Of a DNA stretch of 64,000 bases, positions 43,973 to 56,133 are shown piece by piece. The notes under the pieces were generated by a model. It searched no databases and was not told the DNA's origin. It saw nothing but the letters and a program-made list of their open reading frames with translations. The stretch comes from Lachnoclostridium sp. Marseille-P6806. Its GTDB lineage: Bacteria > Bacillota > Clostridia > Lachnospirales > Lachnospiraceae. Made by a program: the position numbers and the translations under genes. Each line of letters begins with the position of its first letter. The first letter of the stretch is position 1. Location: positions 186,001 to 250,000 of the forward strand of contig NZ_LR130574.1 in assembly GCF_900625025.1 (NCBI RefSeq), in the 5' to 3' direction.

Positions 43973-46528
43973 TCATTCCGCCCGCATCCGATAGCAGACA
44001 TAACCGCCGCCCTTTGTGAATTTTTCCTCCGCGGCCTCCCGTGGCATGCGCTCCACCGAGCCGGCCGCCGGATCGACCACCACGACAATACTGCTGTTGT
44101 AGCCTGCAATGAGGGCCGCACGGTTCCCGCCGTCGCTGAGCGCGAGCACCGGCTTCTCCTCGCTGACGTAATACAGAACGGAATCGAGACTGCAGCCTGC
44201 CAGATTGTAGCTGTCCGTCCCCGGGATAGCCTCCTCGAGGATGCGAAGCAGATTATTGCTCCCGGCAAGCTCCTGCTCTGCGGAAACCGCCGTATTCTCA
44301 TAACGGAAAATCATATCGAGGCAGGCGGCCAGACTGTCCTCCGCGCCGCCCTCCGGCGCTTCCTCCGTGATCGCCATGATCTGATTCGAGGCTCTGCGGT
44401 TCCCGGATACCCATATATAACGGCCTGTGTCATCCAAAACGCAGCCCGACAGCTCCTCGGCTTTCTGCACTGCCTCCGATGGCGTCAGGTAAAAGCCGGC
44501 CAGCCCGTACATATCGTAGACAAAGCAGCGCTCCGGCCGGGTCCCCGAGAGCTCCGGCAGCGCCAGTGCGCGGCTCCCCTCATGAATCACGAACTTGGGC
44601 TCCAGAAACTTCACTGATGAGGCTCTGAAGCCGCGCATGGAAATTTTCTGCATCGTCTCATAGCGCTCCACCACAATTTCCGAAAGATGATTCGCCCCCT
44701 GCCTCCGGCTGTCCGACGTCAGAATCTGATCATCCTCCGCCGTGACGAGCTGCCCGTCCTCATCGCTCCGCCGCACCCGGTGCAGCGTGATGCGGTCGCC
44801 GTTCACCTCGCAGGAGCTCACGTAATATTCCCCGGCCTCATAGTGCTCAAGCTCCTCCATGCCGGAATCCACGATATATACCGCATACATGGAAAGAACC
44901 TCGTCCCCTGCCGCATTGGTCGTAATGTCCGCCTCTCTGGCCACTCCGTATATCAGATCCTCGTGAATAAAGCCGAGCGGAACGACGCGCTCCCCCGCCG
45001 GCGCGCGGATTACCTGCTGCCCCGAGGTGGAAAAGTCCATGACGGAAATGATATCCTCCGAGTCGCCGCGGCCCCGGTCCTGCGATTTCCATGCCACGAT
45101 CTGACCAGAGGCGGATGCCTGCAGCCCACCGCCGGAGAGACTGTCGGCCGCCGTTTTCACCGTATGCTCCGCTACGTTGACCTCATAGATCGTCTCGTCG
45201 ATCAGAAGAAACAGCGTGCTCTTCTTATTGTTATAGTAGGAAAGCTTCTCTACCTGCAAGCGCAGAAGATCATAGGAGCCGCTGTACGGAAGAAACGCCA
45301 GCTCCTCCACCGTATGATACTCTCCGTTATAGGTGTAAAAAGTAGTCCCCAGCTCGCCCTCATGCTCCCCGCGGTTCATATAGCCATAGACCAGAAAGTC
45401 GATGCTGCCGGTCTCGTCCACATCGAGGATGCGGATGCCGAAGCTGCGGTAGTTGTCGCGCTCGTCCAGACTGTCCGCCGCCCCGAACGCAAATACCTGC
45501 GCCACCTCGGCCGACGAGGGCGTAACGCCGTAGAGCCGTCCCGCATTAACAAAGGCGAGCGCCGAGCCTCCGTCACTCTCGACAAACTGCATCTCCTTTT
45601 CGGTAATGCCGAGCGAAATCATATCGGACACATAATTTTCCTCGAGCGAGGGATCAAAGACCTCCTCCATCGTCCGCCGGTAATCCATCAGATAGACACG
45701 GTCGGTTCCCCGTTTCAGACGATAATACTCCGTGCAGTCAAATTTCGCATTGTTCCCGTCCATGTCAATGGACAGGATATAATCCATACGGAGCACGCAG
45801 CTTTCCTCGTGAAGATCCTGTATCGCGACGACCGGCCGCATAAGCTCTACCGGCTGCAGATCGCCGTAGGTCACCTGATAAAAATTGCTGTGAATCGTGA
45901 CATCCGCGAAGCTCGAATTATCGCCCTCCGTGCTGGTCTCGATCACCTGACTGACCGTGCCGCCCTCCTGGCCGGACAGGGCGCCGTCGTGAAACTGCTG
46001 CGCAAATGCAAGCTCCGCGGAGATTGCCGTCTCATCGCACTCCATCACACGCGTATAATACCGCACCGCGCTCCCGTCAGCCCGGTCCAGCAGTATGACG
46101 AGCATATATTCCGTGTCGGCCGCAATCAGATCCTTGACGGTGAAGCCGGCTTCAATCCGGCCGTCCGCCAGCCTCTCCTCCCGCATCACCGCGCCGTCCT
46201 CGATCAGTCTGCCCCCGTCCACGGAGCGCAGCTCAAAAGACAGACCGGTCACTTCTTCTCCGTAGAGTTCTACGGTGAAAGTGATCGCCCTGTCCTCTCC
46301 CATTGGCGTCAGGACCGTGCGGTAATGGCTGATATCCCGCTCTGCGGTGAAGCCGTGCAGCTCATTGACTGTCCGGCCCACCGTCTCCATTCTGATCAAA
46401 GGAAGCGAGGCGGCGTCCATCTCCGCCGTGATCGCCGCGCTCCCCTGATGCATCAGAAGCTCCAGCAGAAATACCGTCGCCGCAAACAGCACGGCCGCGT
46501 AAATTAGTCTGATTACTGAATTCCGCAT
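43973..46528 (-). CDS. Membrane-anchored protein of unknown function, C-terminal papain-like fold, at the end of the V-ATPase operon
   Basis: 851 residues from the ATG at 46528. One N-terminal membrane segment (about 6-26, VIRLIYAAVLFAATVFLLELL) leaves the rest outside the membrane. The long middle carries repeated beta-rich segments (DYILSIDMDGNNAKFDCTEY, RSFGIRILDVDETGSIDFLV) resembling a propeller or sensor. The last 130 residues resemble a C39/papain-like fold (LAACLDMIF, then PVLALSDGGNRAALIAGY and VVDPAAG), but the nucleophile is not obvious. It lies 22 bases after atpD with only a weak binding site, so translation may be coupled. No function is assigned. Confidence 0.75.
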   Translation of the reverse strand: MRNSVIRLIYAAVLFAATVFLLELLMHQGSAAITAEMDAASLPLIRMETVGRTVNELHGFTAERDISHYRTVLTPMGEDRAITFTVELYGEEVTGLSFELRSVDGGRLIEDGAVMREERLADGRIEAGFTVKDLIAADTEYMLVILLDRADGSAVRYYTRVMECDETAISAELAFAQQFHDGALSGQEGGTVSQVIETSTEGDNSSFADVTIHSNFYQVTYGDLQPVELMRPVVAIQDLHEESCVLRMDYILSIDMDGNNAKFDCTEYYRLKRGTDRVYLMDYRRTMEEVFDPSLEENYVSDMISLGITEKEMQFVESDGGSALAFVNAGRLYGVTPSSAEVAQVFAFGAADSLDERDNYRSFGIRILDVDETGSIDFLVYGYMNRGEHEGELGTTFYTYNGEYHTVEELAFLPYSGSYDLLRLQVEKLSYYNNKKSTLFLLIDETIYEVNVAEHTVKTAADSLSGGGLQASASGQIVAWKSQDRGRGDSEDIISVMDFSTSGQQVIRAPAGERVVPLGFIHEDLIYGVAREADITTNAAGDEVLSMYAVYIVDSGMEELEHYEAGEYYVSSCEVNGDRITLHRVRRSDEDGQLVTAEDDQILTSDSRRQGANHLSEIVVERYETMQKISMRGFRASSVKFLEPKFVIHEGSRALALPELSGTRPERCFVYDMYGLAGFYLTPSEAVQKAEELSGCVLDDTGRYIWVSGNRRASNQIMAITEEAPEGGAEDSLAACLDMIFRYENTAVSAEQELAGSNNLLRILEEAIPGTDSYNLAGCSLDSVLYYVSEEKPVLALSDGGNRAALIAGYNSSIVVVVDPAAGSVERMPREAAEEKFTKGGGYVCYRMRAE

Positions 46529-46550
46529 ACTTATATCACAGAGAAAGAGA

Positions 46551-47237
46551 TTATGATACCTGTTCCCCGAAGCGCGCCTCCTCTTTCTCTTCGTAATGAT
46601 GCGCGTCCTCAAGCATCATATCCTTGACCTTCATCAGGCGCGTCTGTGAACTTCTCTCGGCCTCATCCAGCTTCATCGTAATGAACTTGATGTTCTGCTC
46701 CATCTGCGGAATCATGACGTGCTCCAGCGCATTGACGCGGCGGCGGGTCTTTTCGATCTCGGCGGCGAGAAGCTGACAGGTCTTCTCGCTCTCCGCAAGC
46801 CGCATCATATCGGGCAGAAGCTCCGCAAGCCCCGCGACCGCCATATCCAGATCGCTCGAGGTAAACGCGAAGCCATAGGAATAAATATCATTCGGGTCCG
46901 AGGTCCGCGTCGTGTAGGAATAGATCGGGACATCCACGCTCATGATATTTTTGGTCGCCGTGGTCATCTGAATCTCCTGCCTCGGCGTCATAAACGCAAC
47001 GCGAACCGCCTCCTGAGACATTCCGGAGGCTGCAAGCGCAAAGCTCTTGTTGGACTCGCCGATCCCTTTTTCCACTTTTTCCCGCAGATCCTTGTTCTGT
47101 CTGACGAGATCAAGAAACTGCCGCATCAGCTCATCGCGCTTATCTTTCAGCAGCTTATGGCCGCGCCGCGCCGTCGTCAGCTTCTTTTTCAGCCGGGTGA
47201 GTTCCATCCGGGTAGGATTCACTGTTTTCGTCGCCAT
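46551..47237 (-). CDS. atpD: V-type ATPase subunit D (central stalk)
   Basis: A 228-residue coiled-coil rotor-shaft subunit. It starts VNPTRMELTRLKKKLTTARRGHKLLKDKRDEL, the family signature, and ends in a long helix with RRVNALEHVMIPQMEQNI. It turns inside the A3B3 head. It is separated from atpB by a 204-base gap holding a tandem repeat and a long hairpin, unlike the tight spacing elsewhere in the operon. Confidence 0.95.
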   Translation of the reverse strand: MATKTVNPTRMELTRLKKKLTTARRGHKLLKDKRDELMRQFLDLVRQNKDLREKVEKGIGESNKSFALAASGMSQEAVRVAFMTPRQEIQMTTATKNIMSVDVPIYSYTTRTSDPNDIYSYGFAFTSSDLDMAVAGLAELLPDMMRLAESEKTCQLLAAEIEKTRRRVNALEHVMIPQMEQNIKFITMKLDEAERSSQTRLMKVKDMMLEDAHHYEEKEEARFGEQVS

Positions 47238-47253
47238 GAAAAACCTCTCAACT

Positions 47254-47368
47254 GCAATGCCTCAGCTCGGGCGCTCCGCTGCCTTCGCTGTTCGTGCTGC
47301 GCACTCGCGCCACTGCGCAATGCCTCAGCTCGGGCGCTCCGCTGCCCTCGCTGTTCGTGCTGCGCACT
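47254..47368. repeat. Tandem repeat of a 52-bp unit between atpB and atpD
   Basis: Units at 47254-47305 and 47317-47368 match at 51 of 52 bases, with period 63. The unit starts GCAATGCCTCAGCTCGGGCG. No other copy was seen in the window. Confidence 0.85.
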
Positions 47369-47377
47369 ATGAATCCC

Positions 47378-47427
47378 CGGTTTCCCGGATCAGCCTGCGG
47401 ATAAATCCGCGCTGATCCGGGAAACCG
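47378..47427. promoter_or_regulatory. Very stable stem-loop between atpB and atpD
   Basis: A perfect 17-bp outer stem (47378-47394 with 47411-47427) encloses CT plus a perfect 6-bp inner stem (47397-47402 with 47405-47410). No T run follows on the minus strand, so it looks like an RNA-processing or stability element rather than a simple terminator. Confidence 0.75.
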
Positions 47428-47441
47428 TGTCTTCGCATTGC

Positions 47442-48815
47442 TTAGTTTGCGTCATAGTATTGATCCAAATATTCGTCCTTGATTCGTTTGAGCTCTGTGC
47501 GGGGCAGGATGCGCAGAAGCTTCCAGCCGATCTCGAGCGTTTCCTCGATGCTGCGGTCGGTGCGATAGCCCTGTGATACGTACTGCGCCTCGAATTCATC
47601 CGCAAATTTTGCATACAGCTTATCGACATCCGTCAGCGCCGCTTCGCCGAGAATGACCATCAGCTCCTTGTTCTCCTTGCCGCGCGCATATGCCGCAAAG
47701 AGCTGATTCAGGACATCCGCATGATCGGCGCGGGTCTTGCCCTTGCCGATCCCCTTATCTTTCAGACGGGACAAAGACGGCAGCACGTCAATCGGCGGCT
47801 GGATACCTTTACGGTACAGATCACGGGACAGAATGATCTGACCCTCCGTGATATAGCCCGTAAGGTCCGGAATCGGGTGCGTCTTGTCGTCCTCCGGCAT
47901 AGTCAGGATCGGAATCATCGTGATGGAGCCCGCTCTCCCTTTCTGCCGGCCGGCGCGCTCATAGAGATTCGCCAGGTCGGTGTACATGTAGCCCGGATAT
48001 CCGCGGCGTCCCGGAACCTCCTTGCGGGCGGCGGAGACCTCACGCAGCGCATCCGCGTAGTTCGTGATATCCGTCATGATGACCAGAACGTGCATGCCCT
48101 TTTCAAAGGCAAGATACTCCGCCGCCGTCAGCGCCATGCGGGGTGTCGCAATACGCTCGACCGCCGGGTCGTTCGCCAGATTCATAAACAGGACGGCCCG
48201 ATCAATGGCCCCGGTCTCCCGGAAGCTCTCAATAAAGTAATTCGACTCCTCAAAGGTGATGCCCATCGCCGCAAAAACGACCGCAAACGGCTCATCGGTT
48301 CCGCGCACTTTCGCCTGCCGGGCGATCTGCGCCGCAAGCTGGGAATGCGGGAGACCGGAAGCCGAGAAAATCGGCAGCTTCTGGCCGCGCACCAACGTAT
48401 TCAGACCGTCGATCGCGGAAATTCCTGTCTGGATGAACTCCTGCGGGTACGCTCTCGCCGCCGGGTTCATCGGAAGACCGTTGATATCGCGGCGTTCATC
48501 CGGAAGAATCTCCGGACCGCCGTCGATGGGATGTCCCAGTCCGTCAAAGACGCGGGACAGCATATCCTCGGAGACGCCAAGTTCCATGCTCTTGCCAAGG
48601 AAGCGCACTTTGCTGCTCCCGAGGTTCAGCCCGGCCGCATTCTCATACAACTGCACCAGCGCATTGCCGCCGTCGATCTCAAGCACCTTGCAGCGGCGCT
48701 TCTCTCCGCTCGCCAGATCGATCTCGCCCAGCTCATCATAGGCGACGTTCTCGACGCCCCGCACAAGCATCAGCGGCCCGGCGATCTCCTGTATTGTCCT
48801 GTATTCCTTCGGCAT
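47442..48815 (-). CDS. atpB: V-type ATPase subunit B (non-catalytic head)
   Basis: A 457-residue regulatory head subunit. It contains [61 protein letters not shown] and [16 protein letters not shown]. There is no Walker A loop, as expected for B. Its start shares one base with the stop of atpA. Stoichiometry in the complex is three per enzyme. Confidence 0.96.
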   Translation of the reverse strand: MPKEYRTIQEIAGPLMLVRGVENVAYDELGEIDLASGEKRRCKVLEIDGGNALVQLYENAAGLNLGSSKVRFLGKSMELGVSEDMLSRVFDGLGHPIDGGPEILPDERRDINGLPMNPAARAYPQEFIQTGISAIDGLNTLVRGQKLPIFSASGLPHSQLAAQIARQAKVRGTDEPFAVVFAAMGITFEESNYFIESFRETGAIDRAVLFMNLANDPAVERIATPRMALTAAEYLAFEKGMHVLVIMTDITNYADALREVSAARKEVPGRRGYPGYMYTDLANLYERAGRQKGRAGSITMIPILTMPEDDKTHPIPDLTGYITEGQIILSRDLYRKGIQPPIDVLPSLSRLKDKGIGKGKTRADHADVLNQLFAAYARGKENKELMVILGEAALTDVDKLYAKFADEFEAQYVSQGYRTDRSIEETLEIGWKLLRILPRTELKRIKDEYLDQYYDAN

Positions 48816-50590
48816 CAGAACTCCTCCTTCTCGGAAATAACAGTATCTACCTCTGCATTGATCTCCGCCTTGATTCTGCCGTACTCTTCCTCCAGCTTCG
48901 TCTCTTCCACATATTTGTAGCGGCCGATCTGCTCACGCACGGGAAGCGCCACCAGCTTCGTCACCTCCGCACCTTTCTCGAGCGCCTTGCCGCAGGCGTC
49001 GTGGAAATCAAGAATCAGATCCATCATGCGGTACTGCTTCGGAAGAGAGGTAAACGTGTCGATCTCATGGAACGCGTTTTGATGGAGGTAATCTTCACGG
49101 ATGGAACGGGCCGTTTCCATTTTCAGGCGGTCGGGCGCGCTGAGCGCGTCCTCACCGACGAGCTGCACCATCTCTTTCAGCTCGGATTCCTCGCTGAGAA
49201 TGACCATGAGCTGCGTTCTCTTCTTCATCCAGTCCTTTTCCACGTTGGCATCAAACCAGTCTCCGATGGACTCAAGATAAAGAGAATACGAGCTGAGCCA
49301 GTTGATCGCCGGGAAATGTCTCTCGTAGGCAAGCTGCGCGTCGAGGCTCCAGAATACCTTGACGATGCGGAGCGTCGCCTGCGTGACCGGCTCGGACAGG
49401 TCGCCGCCCGCGGGGGAAACTGCGCCGATAACGGAAAGCGCCCCCTCGGCCTCGCCGGAGCCCAGCGTGCAGACGCGGCCGGCGCGCTCATAAAACTGCG
49501 CCAGACGGGATCCGAGGTAGGCAGGGTAGCCCTCTTCTCCGGGCATCTCCTCCAGACGTCCCGACATCTCGCGGAGCGCCTCCGCCCAGCGCGAGGTCGA
49601 ATCCGCCATCAGAGCGACCGAATAACCCATGTCGCGGAAGTATTCCGCAATCGTGATTCCTGTATAAATGGAAGCCTCGCGGGCTGCCACCGGCATATCC
49701 GAGGTGTTGGCGATAAGAACCGTCCGCTCCATGAGCGACTCGCCGGTCTTGGGGTCTTTCAGCTCCGGAAATTCGTTCAGAACGTCCGTCATCTCATTGC
49801 CGCGTTCGCCGCAGCCGATATAGACGACGATATCGGCATCGGCCCACTTGGCAAGCTGATGCTGCACGACGGTCTTGCCTGAGCCGAACGGCCCCGGAAC
49901 CGCAGCGACACCGCCCTTTGCAATCGGGAAGAGCGTATCAATGACGCGCTGTCCGGTGACAAGGGGCATCCTCGGGGAGAGCTTCTCCTTGTAGGGACGG
50001 CCCTTTCGGACCGGCCATTTCTGCATGAGCGTCAGCTCCTCCACGCTGCCGTTCGCCGTCTCGAGCTTTGCCACAATGTCCGTGACCTTATAATCGCCCT
50101 CGGCAATCTCGCGGACCACACCGGATATCTGCGGCGGGACAAGAATTTTATGCGATACGATCTTCGTCTCCTGCACCGTTCCCAGCACATCGCCGCCGGA
50201 CACCGAAGCGCCGGCCTCCACTGCAGGCACGAAGTGCCATACGGAATTTCTTTTCAGCGAGGGAACCTGCACGCCGCGCTGCAGAAGATTGCTGCCCGTC
50301 GCCTGCATGATATCATCCAGAGGACGCTGAATGCCGTCGTAAATGCTCCCGATAAGACCGGGGCCCAGCTCGACGCTCATCGGCATTCCGGTGCTGACGA
50401 CCGGCGCTCCCGGCGCAAGACCCGCTGTCTCCTCATAAACCTGAATCGAAGCCTCTCCGCCATGAATTTCGATGATCTCGCCGATAAGCTGCCTGTCGCC
50501 GACATGGACCACATCGGACATATTGGCGTCGCGCATCCCCTCCGCAACAACGAGAGGCCCGGCTACTTTCTTGATCGTACCTGTACTCAT
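48815..50590 (-). CDS. atpA: V-type ATPase subunit A (catalytic head)
   Basis: A 591-residue catalytic subunit. The Walker A loop GPFGSGKT lies at about residues 232-239; [33 protein letters not shown] and the V-type-specific non-homologous region ([20 protein letters not shown]) are present. The ATG at 50590 follows GGAGG. An upstream in-frame extension reaches the atpF stop and is rejected. Confidence 0.96.
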   Translation of the reverse strand: MSTGTIKKVAGPLVVAEGMRDANMSDVVHVGDRQLIGEIIEIHGGEASIQVYEETAGLAPGAPVVSTGMPMSVELGPGLIGSIYDGIQRPLDDIMQATGSNLLQRGVQVPSLKRNSVWHFVPAVEAGASVSGGDVLGTVQETKIVSHKILVPPQISGVVREIAEGDYKVTDIVAKLETANGSVEELTLMQKWPVRKGRPYKEKLSPRMPLVTGQRVIDTLFPIAKGGVAAVPGPFGSGKTVVQHQLAKWADADIVVYIGCGERGNEMTDVLNEFPELKDPKTGESLMERTVLIANTSDMPVAAREASIYTGITIAEYFRDMGYSVALMADSTSRWAEALREMSGRLEEMPGEEGYPAYLGSRLAQFYERAGRVCTLGSGEAEGALSVIGAVSPAGGDLSEPVTQATLRIVKVFWSLDAQLAYERHFPAINWLSSYSLYLESIGDWFDANVEKDWMKKRTQLMVILSEESELKEMVQLVGEDALSAPDRLKMETARSIREDYLHQNAFHEIDTFTSLPKQYRMMDLILDFHDACGKALEKGAEVTKLVALPVREQIGRYKYVEETKLEEEYGRIKAEINAEVDTVISEKEEF

Positions 50591-50594
50591 TCGC

Positions 50595-50921
50595 TTATTT
50601 CCCTCCAAAGATGATATCTGAGCCAACGGCCTGTTCGACCGATTTCTTCACCGCCGCGAGACCCTGCCCCGTATTCCCTGAAATGCCGGGGATCAGAATG
50701 ATCGCCGGAGAGGGAAGCGTTCTGTAATGCTCGATCTCATTCGGAACTCTGGCTGCCAGCGCCTCGGTAATATAGATCACCGCATAATCCTGCTCGGACA
50801 GTCTGCGCAAGAGCCGCCCGGCCTCCTCGATATTGCTCTCATCAAAACGGAACGTGTCGAGTCCCAGCGCGCCGAAGCCGTATATGCTGTCCCAGTCTCC
50901 CATTACCGCAATTTTAGACAT
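50595..50921 (-). CDS. atpF: V-type ATPase subunit F
   Basis: A 108-residue small stalk subunit with [24 protein letters not shown] and [12 protein letters not shown], typical of the Rossmann-like F/NtpG family that binds subunit D. The start overlaps the 3' end of atpC by 8 bases, so the two are coupled. Confidence 0.93.
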   Translation of the reverse strand: MSKIAVMGDWDSIYGFGALGLDTFRFDESNIEEAGRLLRRLSEQDYAVIYITEALAARVPNEIEHYRTLPSPAIILIPGISGNTGQGLAAVKKSVEQAVGSDIIFGGK

Positions 50922-51876
50922 AGGTTTCCCTCACTCTTCCCCGGATCAGACTTTCCGCCATGTCATTGCGCTTGCCGGTCAGAATGATCCGCACGGACCG
51001 GATCTCCATCCGGCGCGCCAGAATATAGGCGGCCAGCGGATCGATGCCGAAAGAATTGGAAAGCTGCGGGCGGATCCTGCGGATCAGATAATTGTCGCAC
51101 CAGCACTCAAAGGCCGCCGGCGATTTCTCGAGCTCGGGAACCGCATCCGCATAGATGGTCGTATCGAGATACGCGACCAGCGCCTCCATGCTCTCCGCCG
51201 CCTCGCTAAGACGCGCCTCATCCAGCGTCGCGCAGGGAGCGAGCGATGTCCGCAGAAATTCAAGGCTCTTGCCGGTGCGGAGTGCACGGACCGCTGTCTT
51301 GATGTCTCCGATCGCCGCCGTCAGCTCACCGTACAGGGCAAGCAGCTCGCTGCCTGTCTCTGCGCCGGCCTTACGGATTGCGCACAGGGCCGCCCGGTCG
51401 ATAATGCAGTCGCAGAGCTGCCCGTCGCGGGTTGACAGAAGCGTATCCATCGCCCGCTCTGCCGGCTCGCGCATGTGCTCCGGGAGATCCCCAAAGCTGC
51501 GGGACTCCACCGCCTCCTCCAGCATACAGGCCGGGAAGACAGAGTTTTCCACATAAATACCGGGATGCCTCCCCCCTGTGCAGGCCTCCTTGATCGCAGC
51601 TTTCAGATTGTGATAGTCATTCTCATAGAGAAAGACATGAAATACCGAGAGATCACCGACCAGTTCCCGGATCAGCTCCCATGTCTTTTCCGTTTCTCCG
51701 TCGAGCATCTGCTCGGCGGACATGTCCGGGGTCCCCCAGCCGTGCTCTGAAAGCAGACGGAGACACCCCGCCTCGTCCGGAGCCGCGAGAAGCTGCTCCA
51801 TAAAGGCCGCGTTCAGAAGCTGCAGTTCATGAGAACGAATGCGGGCGACCGCATAAATATAACTGTCTTTTGCCAT
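50914..51876 (-). CDS. atpC: V-type ATPase subunit C (d-type rotor cap)
   Basis: A 320-residue helical subunit linking the proteolipid ring to the central shaft. It begins YIYAVARIRSHELQLLNAAFMEQLL and contains FLYENDYHNLKAAIKEA and CWCDNYLIRRIR, all family features. Followed closely by atpF. Confidence 0.93.
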   Translation of the reverse strand: MAKDSYIYAVARIRSHELQLLNAAFMEQLLAAPDEAGCLRLLSEHGWGTPDMSAEQMLDGETEKTWELIRELVGDLSVFHVFLYENDYHNLKAAIKEACTGGRHPGIYVENSVFPACMLEEAVESRSFGDLPEHMREPAERAMDTLLSTRDGQLCDCIIDRAALCAIRKAGAETGSELLALYGELTAAIGDIKTAVRALRTGKSLEFLRTSLAPCATLDEARLSEAAESMEALVAYLDTTIYADAVPELEKSPAAFECWCDNYLIRRIRPQLSNSFGIDPLAAYILARRMEIRSVRIILTGKRNDMAESLIRGRVRETYV

Positions 51877-51890
51877 GCTTTTGGTTCCTA

Positions 51891-52481
51891 TCAGGGAAAG
51901 AGAATCTGCCGGATCCTGTCCTGCAGCTCCTCTCTCTTTGCGGAGAGAACCGCCTCAAAGGTACAGTTCTGCTCAACACCGTCGTATTCCAGAACAAATC
52001 CGTCCGCGATATCCGCCGGCACATCGGAAACAGCCAGCGTCTTTCCCTCCGGGAGAGCTGCGTTCAGCTTAGTCATAAAATCCGCCGGAAGTCTCTTGAG
52101 ATCGTGCCCGCTGAAACGAATGATCCCGGAGCCGTTCTCCGCCTCGCGGACCGCCAGTCCCGAAAGCGCCGCAAAATATACATCCTCGGGAAGAGAATGC
52201 GCCTGCGCAAGGATCGTCTCCATCGTCTCTGCGATCAGCTCCTGCTTCTTCGCAAGAATGCTCTGTCTGCGGTGCAGCTCGCCGGCAGATTTCGCCCGGG
52301 CTGCGGCCTCCGTAATCCGATGCGCATAGTCGGCGCGGATCTTTTCCGCCGCCTCTGCCGCATCCTTTTCTCCGGCGGCGCGGATCGCATCCGCCTTGGC
52401 CCCTGCGACAGACAGAATCTCTTTCGCCTGCTGCCCGGCCTCTCCCCGGATATCTTCAATAATTTTATCTATTCCGCTCAT
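51891..52481 (-). CDS. atpE: V-type ATPase subunit E (peripheral stalk)
   Basis: A 196-residue peripheral-stalk subunit with an N-terminal Ala/Lys/Glu coiled coil (IDKIIEDIRGEAGQQAKEIL) and a globular C-terminal part. The ATG at 52481 follows GGAG by 6 bases; longer frames overlap the proteolipid gene and are rejected. It pairs with subunit H. Confidence 0.9.
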   Translation of the reverse strand: MSGIDKIIEDIRGEAGQQAKEILSVAGAKADAIRAAGEKDAAEAAEKIRADYAHRITEAAARAKSAGELHRRQSILAKKQELIAETMETILAQAHSLPEDVYFAALSGLAVREAENGSGIIRFSGHDLKRLPADFMTKLNAALPEGKTLAVSDVPADIADGFVLEYDGVEQNCTFEAVLSAKREELQDRIRQILFP

Positions 52482-52530
52482 GGTTTTCTCCATGCCGCGG
52501 CCCTGCACAGAGCCCCGGCATAAACACTCA

Positions 52531-55034
<2,504 letters not shown>

Positions 55035-55073
55035 ATATCACATCCCCCTTTCTTCCATGATATATGCGGAGCC

Positions 55074-55385
55074 CTACTGTACCAGCTCGCGGAGAATCGT
55101 CTGCGCCGCTTCCTCCATCTTCGCCCGCGCGCCGTTTTCCAGCGCGAGAAGCTCCTCCGCGGTATCGGCCGACATCCCGGAGGCAGCTTTCTTTCCGGCC
55201 TCCTCCGCCGCCTGCAGTCCGGAGACTCCCTCGCTCCTTGCGCGCTCAAGCTCCGTCTCCATGAGCTCCGCGGCGGCTTTTCTTGCCCCGTCGATCAGCT
55301 CCTGCGCTTTCTGCTTCGCCTCCTGCTCGATACCCGCGGCCGCTTTCTCCGCTTTCCGGATCCTGTCAATCGTTTCCTTTGCCAT
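55074..55385 (-). CDS. V-type ATPase subunit H (peripheral stalk partner of E)
   Basis: A 103-residue fully helical protein rich in Ala, Glu and Lys, starting METIDRIRKAEKAA-like sequence after MAK. It matches the AhaH/NtpF stalk subunits in size, composition and position as first gene of the operon. The promoter at 55425-55453 lies 40 bases upstream. Sequence conservation is weak, so the call leans on context. Confidence 0.82.
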   Translation of the reverse strand: MAKETIDRIRKAEKAAAGIEQEAKQKAQELIDGARKAAAELMETELERARSEGVSGLQAAEEAGKKAASGMSADTAEELLALENGARAKMEEAAQTILRELVQ

Positions 55386-55424
55386 ATCGTCCTCTTTTCG
55401 TCAATGATTTGACAAACTAGAAAT

Positions 55425-55453
55425 ATTCTACTTCAAGCCCTGTAAATATTCAA
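55425..55453 (-). promoter_or_regulatory. Promoter of the V-type ATPase operon
   Basis: Minus-strand TTGAAT (55448-55453), a 17-base spacer and TAGAAT (55425-55430), 40 bases before the first ATG. Confidence 0.65.
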
Positions 55454-55477
55454 TCAAATATCCCGCAGCCTGCTGCG
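55454..55477. repeat. Short dispersed hairpin repeat, copy 2
   Basis: Matches 41818-41841 at its core (TCAAATAyCCCGCAGC, then GCTGCG). It abuts the -35 of the V-ATPase promoter. Confidence 0.5.
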
Positions 55478-55486
55478 AACACGGAA

Positions 55487-55515
55487 TTGACTTTTCCCCG
55501 CAACTTGACTACCAT
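55487..55515 (+). promoter_or_regulatory. Promoter for the DUF402 gene
   Basis: TTGACT (55487-55492), a 17-base spacer and TACCAT (55510-55515), in the divergent gap with the V-ATPase operon. Confidence 0.5.
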
Positions 55516-55620
55516 TTTCTTAATAAATATCCGCCAAACAGAGAAAGCTCGGCGCGGCGTCCCATCCCGGTCAGCTCCGGGACGACGATTTTCCCGTCCG
55601 CGTCCGGAACGGAGAGACAA

Positions 55621-56133
55621 ATGAACCGGACTACCGCACTGTTTCGCAGGCGTCTGATCCCTGAGGAATGTATTCGTCTCGACAGCGACGTCATCGAGCG
55701 CTGCGACGAAGCCATGCTCGTCACCTCATGGCGCGCGATCCGTCCCAAGAGAGAGCTCTCTCACGGCTACTCCGTCTATTATCTGAAACGCGGGATCAAG
55801 GTCAGTCAGTTCATCGCGCACGACGGCAGTCTCATGTACTGGTACTGCGATATTGTGGATTACGACTACCGCCCCGAGGAAAACACGCTGATCGTCACCG
55901 ATCTTCTCGCCGACGTTCTGCTCTACCCGGACGGCCGTCTCAAGGTGGTTGATCTCGACGAGCTCGCGCAGGCCTTTGACGAGCAGAAGATCAGCGCCGA
56001 AACCATGGTACGCTGTCTCCGCCGTCTCAACAGTCTTCTGGAAATCATTTACAGCCGCCAGTTTGAAGCTCTGCAGCGTCCGATTCTGGAGCTTCAGAAG
56101 CAGAGCGCCGTCCCTCTCCCCCTGTCTCAGTAA
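55621..56133 (+). CDS. DUF402 family protein
   Basis: A 170-residue cytoplasmic protein with the DUF402 pattern: GYSVYYLKRGIKVSQF, then WYCDIVDYDYRPEENTLIVTDLLADVLLYPDG and VVDLDELAQA. Some family members hydrolyse nucleoside di- or triphosphates; the role here is unknown. GGAG lies 6-8 bases before the ATG. Its end overlaps the convergent cell-wall hydrolase gene by 7 bases. Confidence 0.85.
   Translation: MNRTTALFRRRLIPEECIRLDSDVIERCDEAMLVTSWRAIRPKRELSHGYSVYYLKRGIKVSQFIAHDGSLMYWYCDIVDYDYRPEENTLIVTDLLADVLLYPDGRLKVVDLDELAQAFDEQKISAETMVRCLRRLNSLLEIIYSRQFEALQRPILELQKQSAVPLPLSQ

Noticed and set aside
44687-46507. 606-codon open frame on the plus strand
   Set aside because: Antisense to the anchored 851-residue protein, which has a signal anchor and coherent composition.
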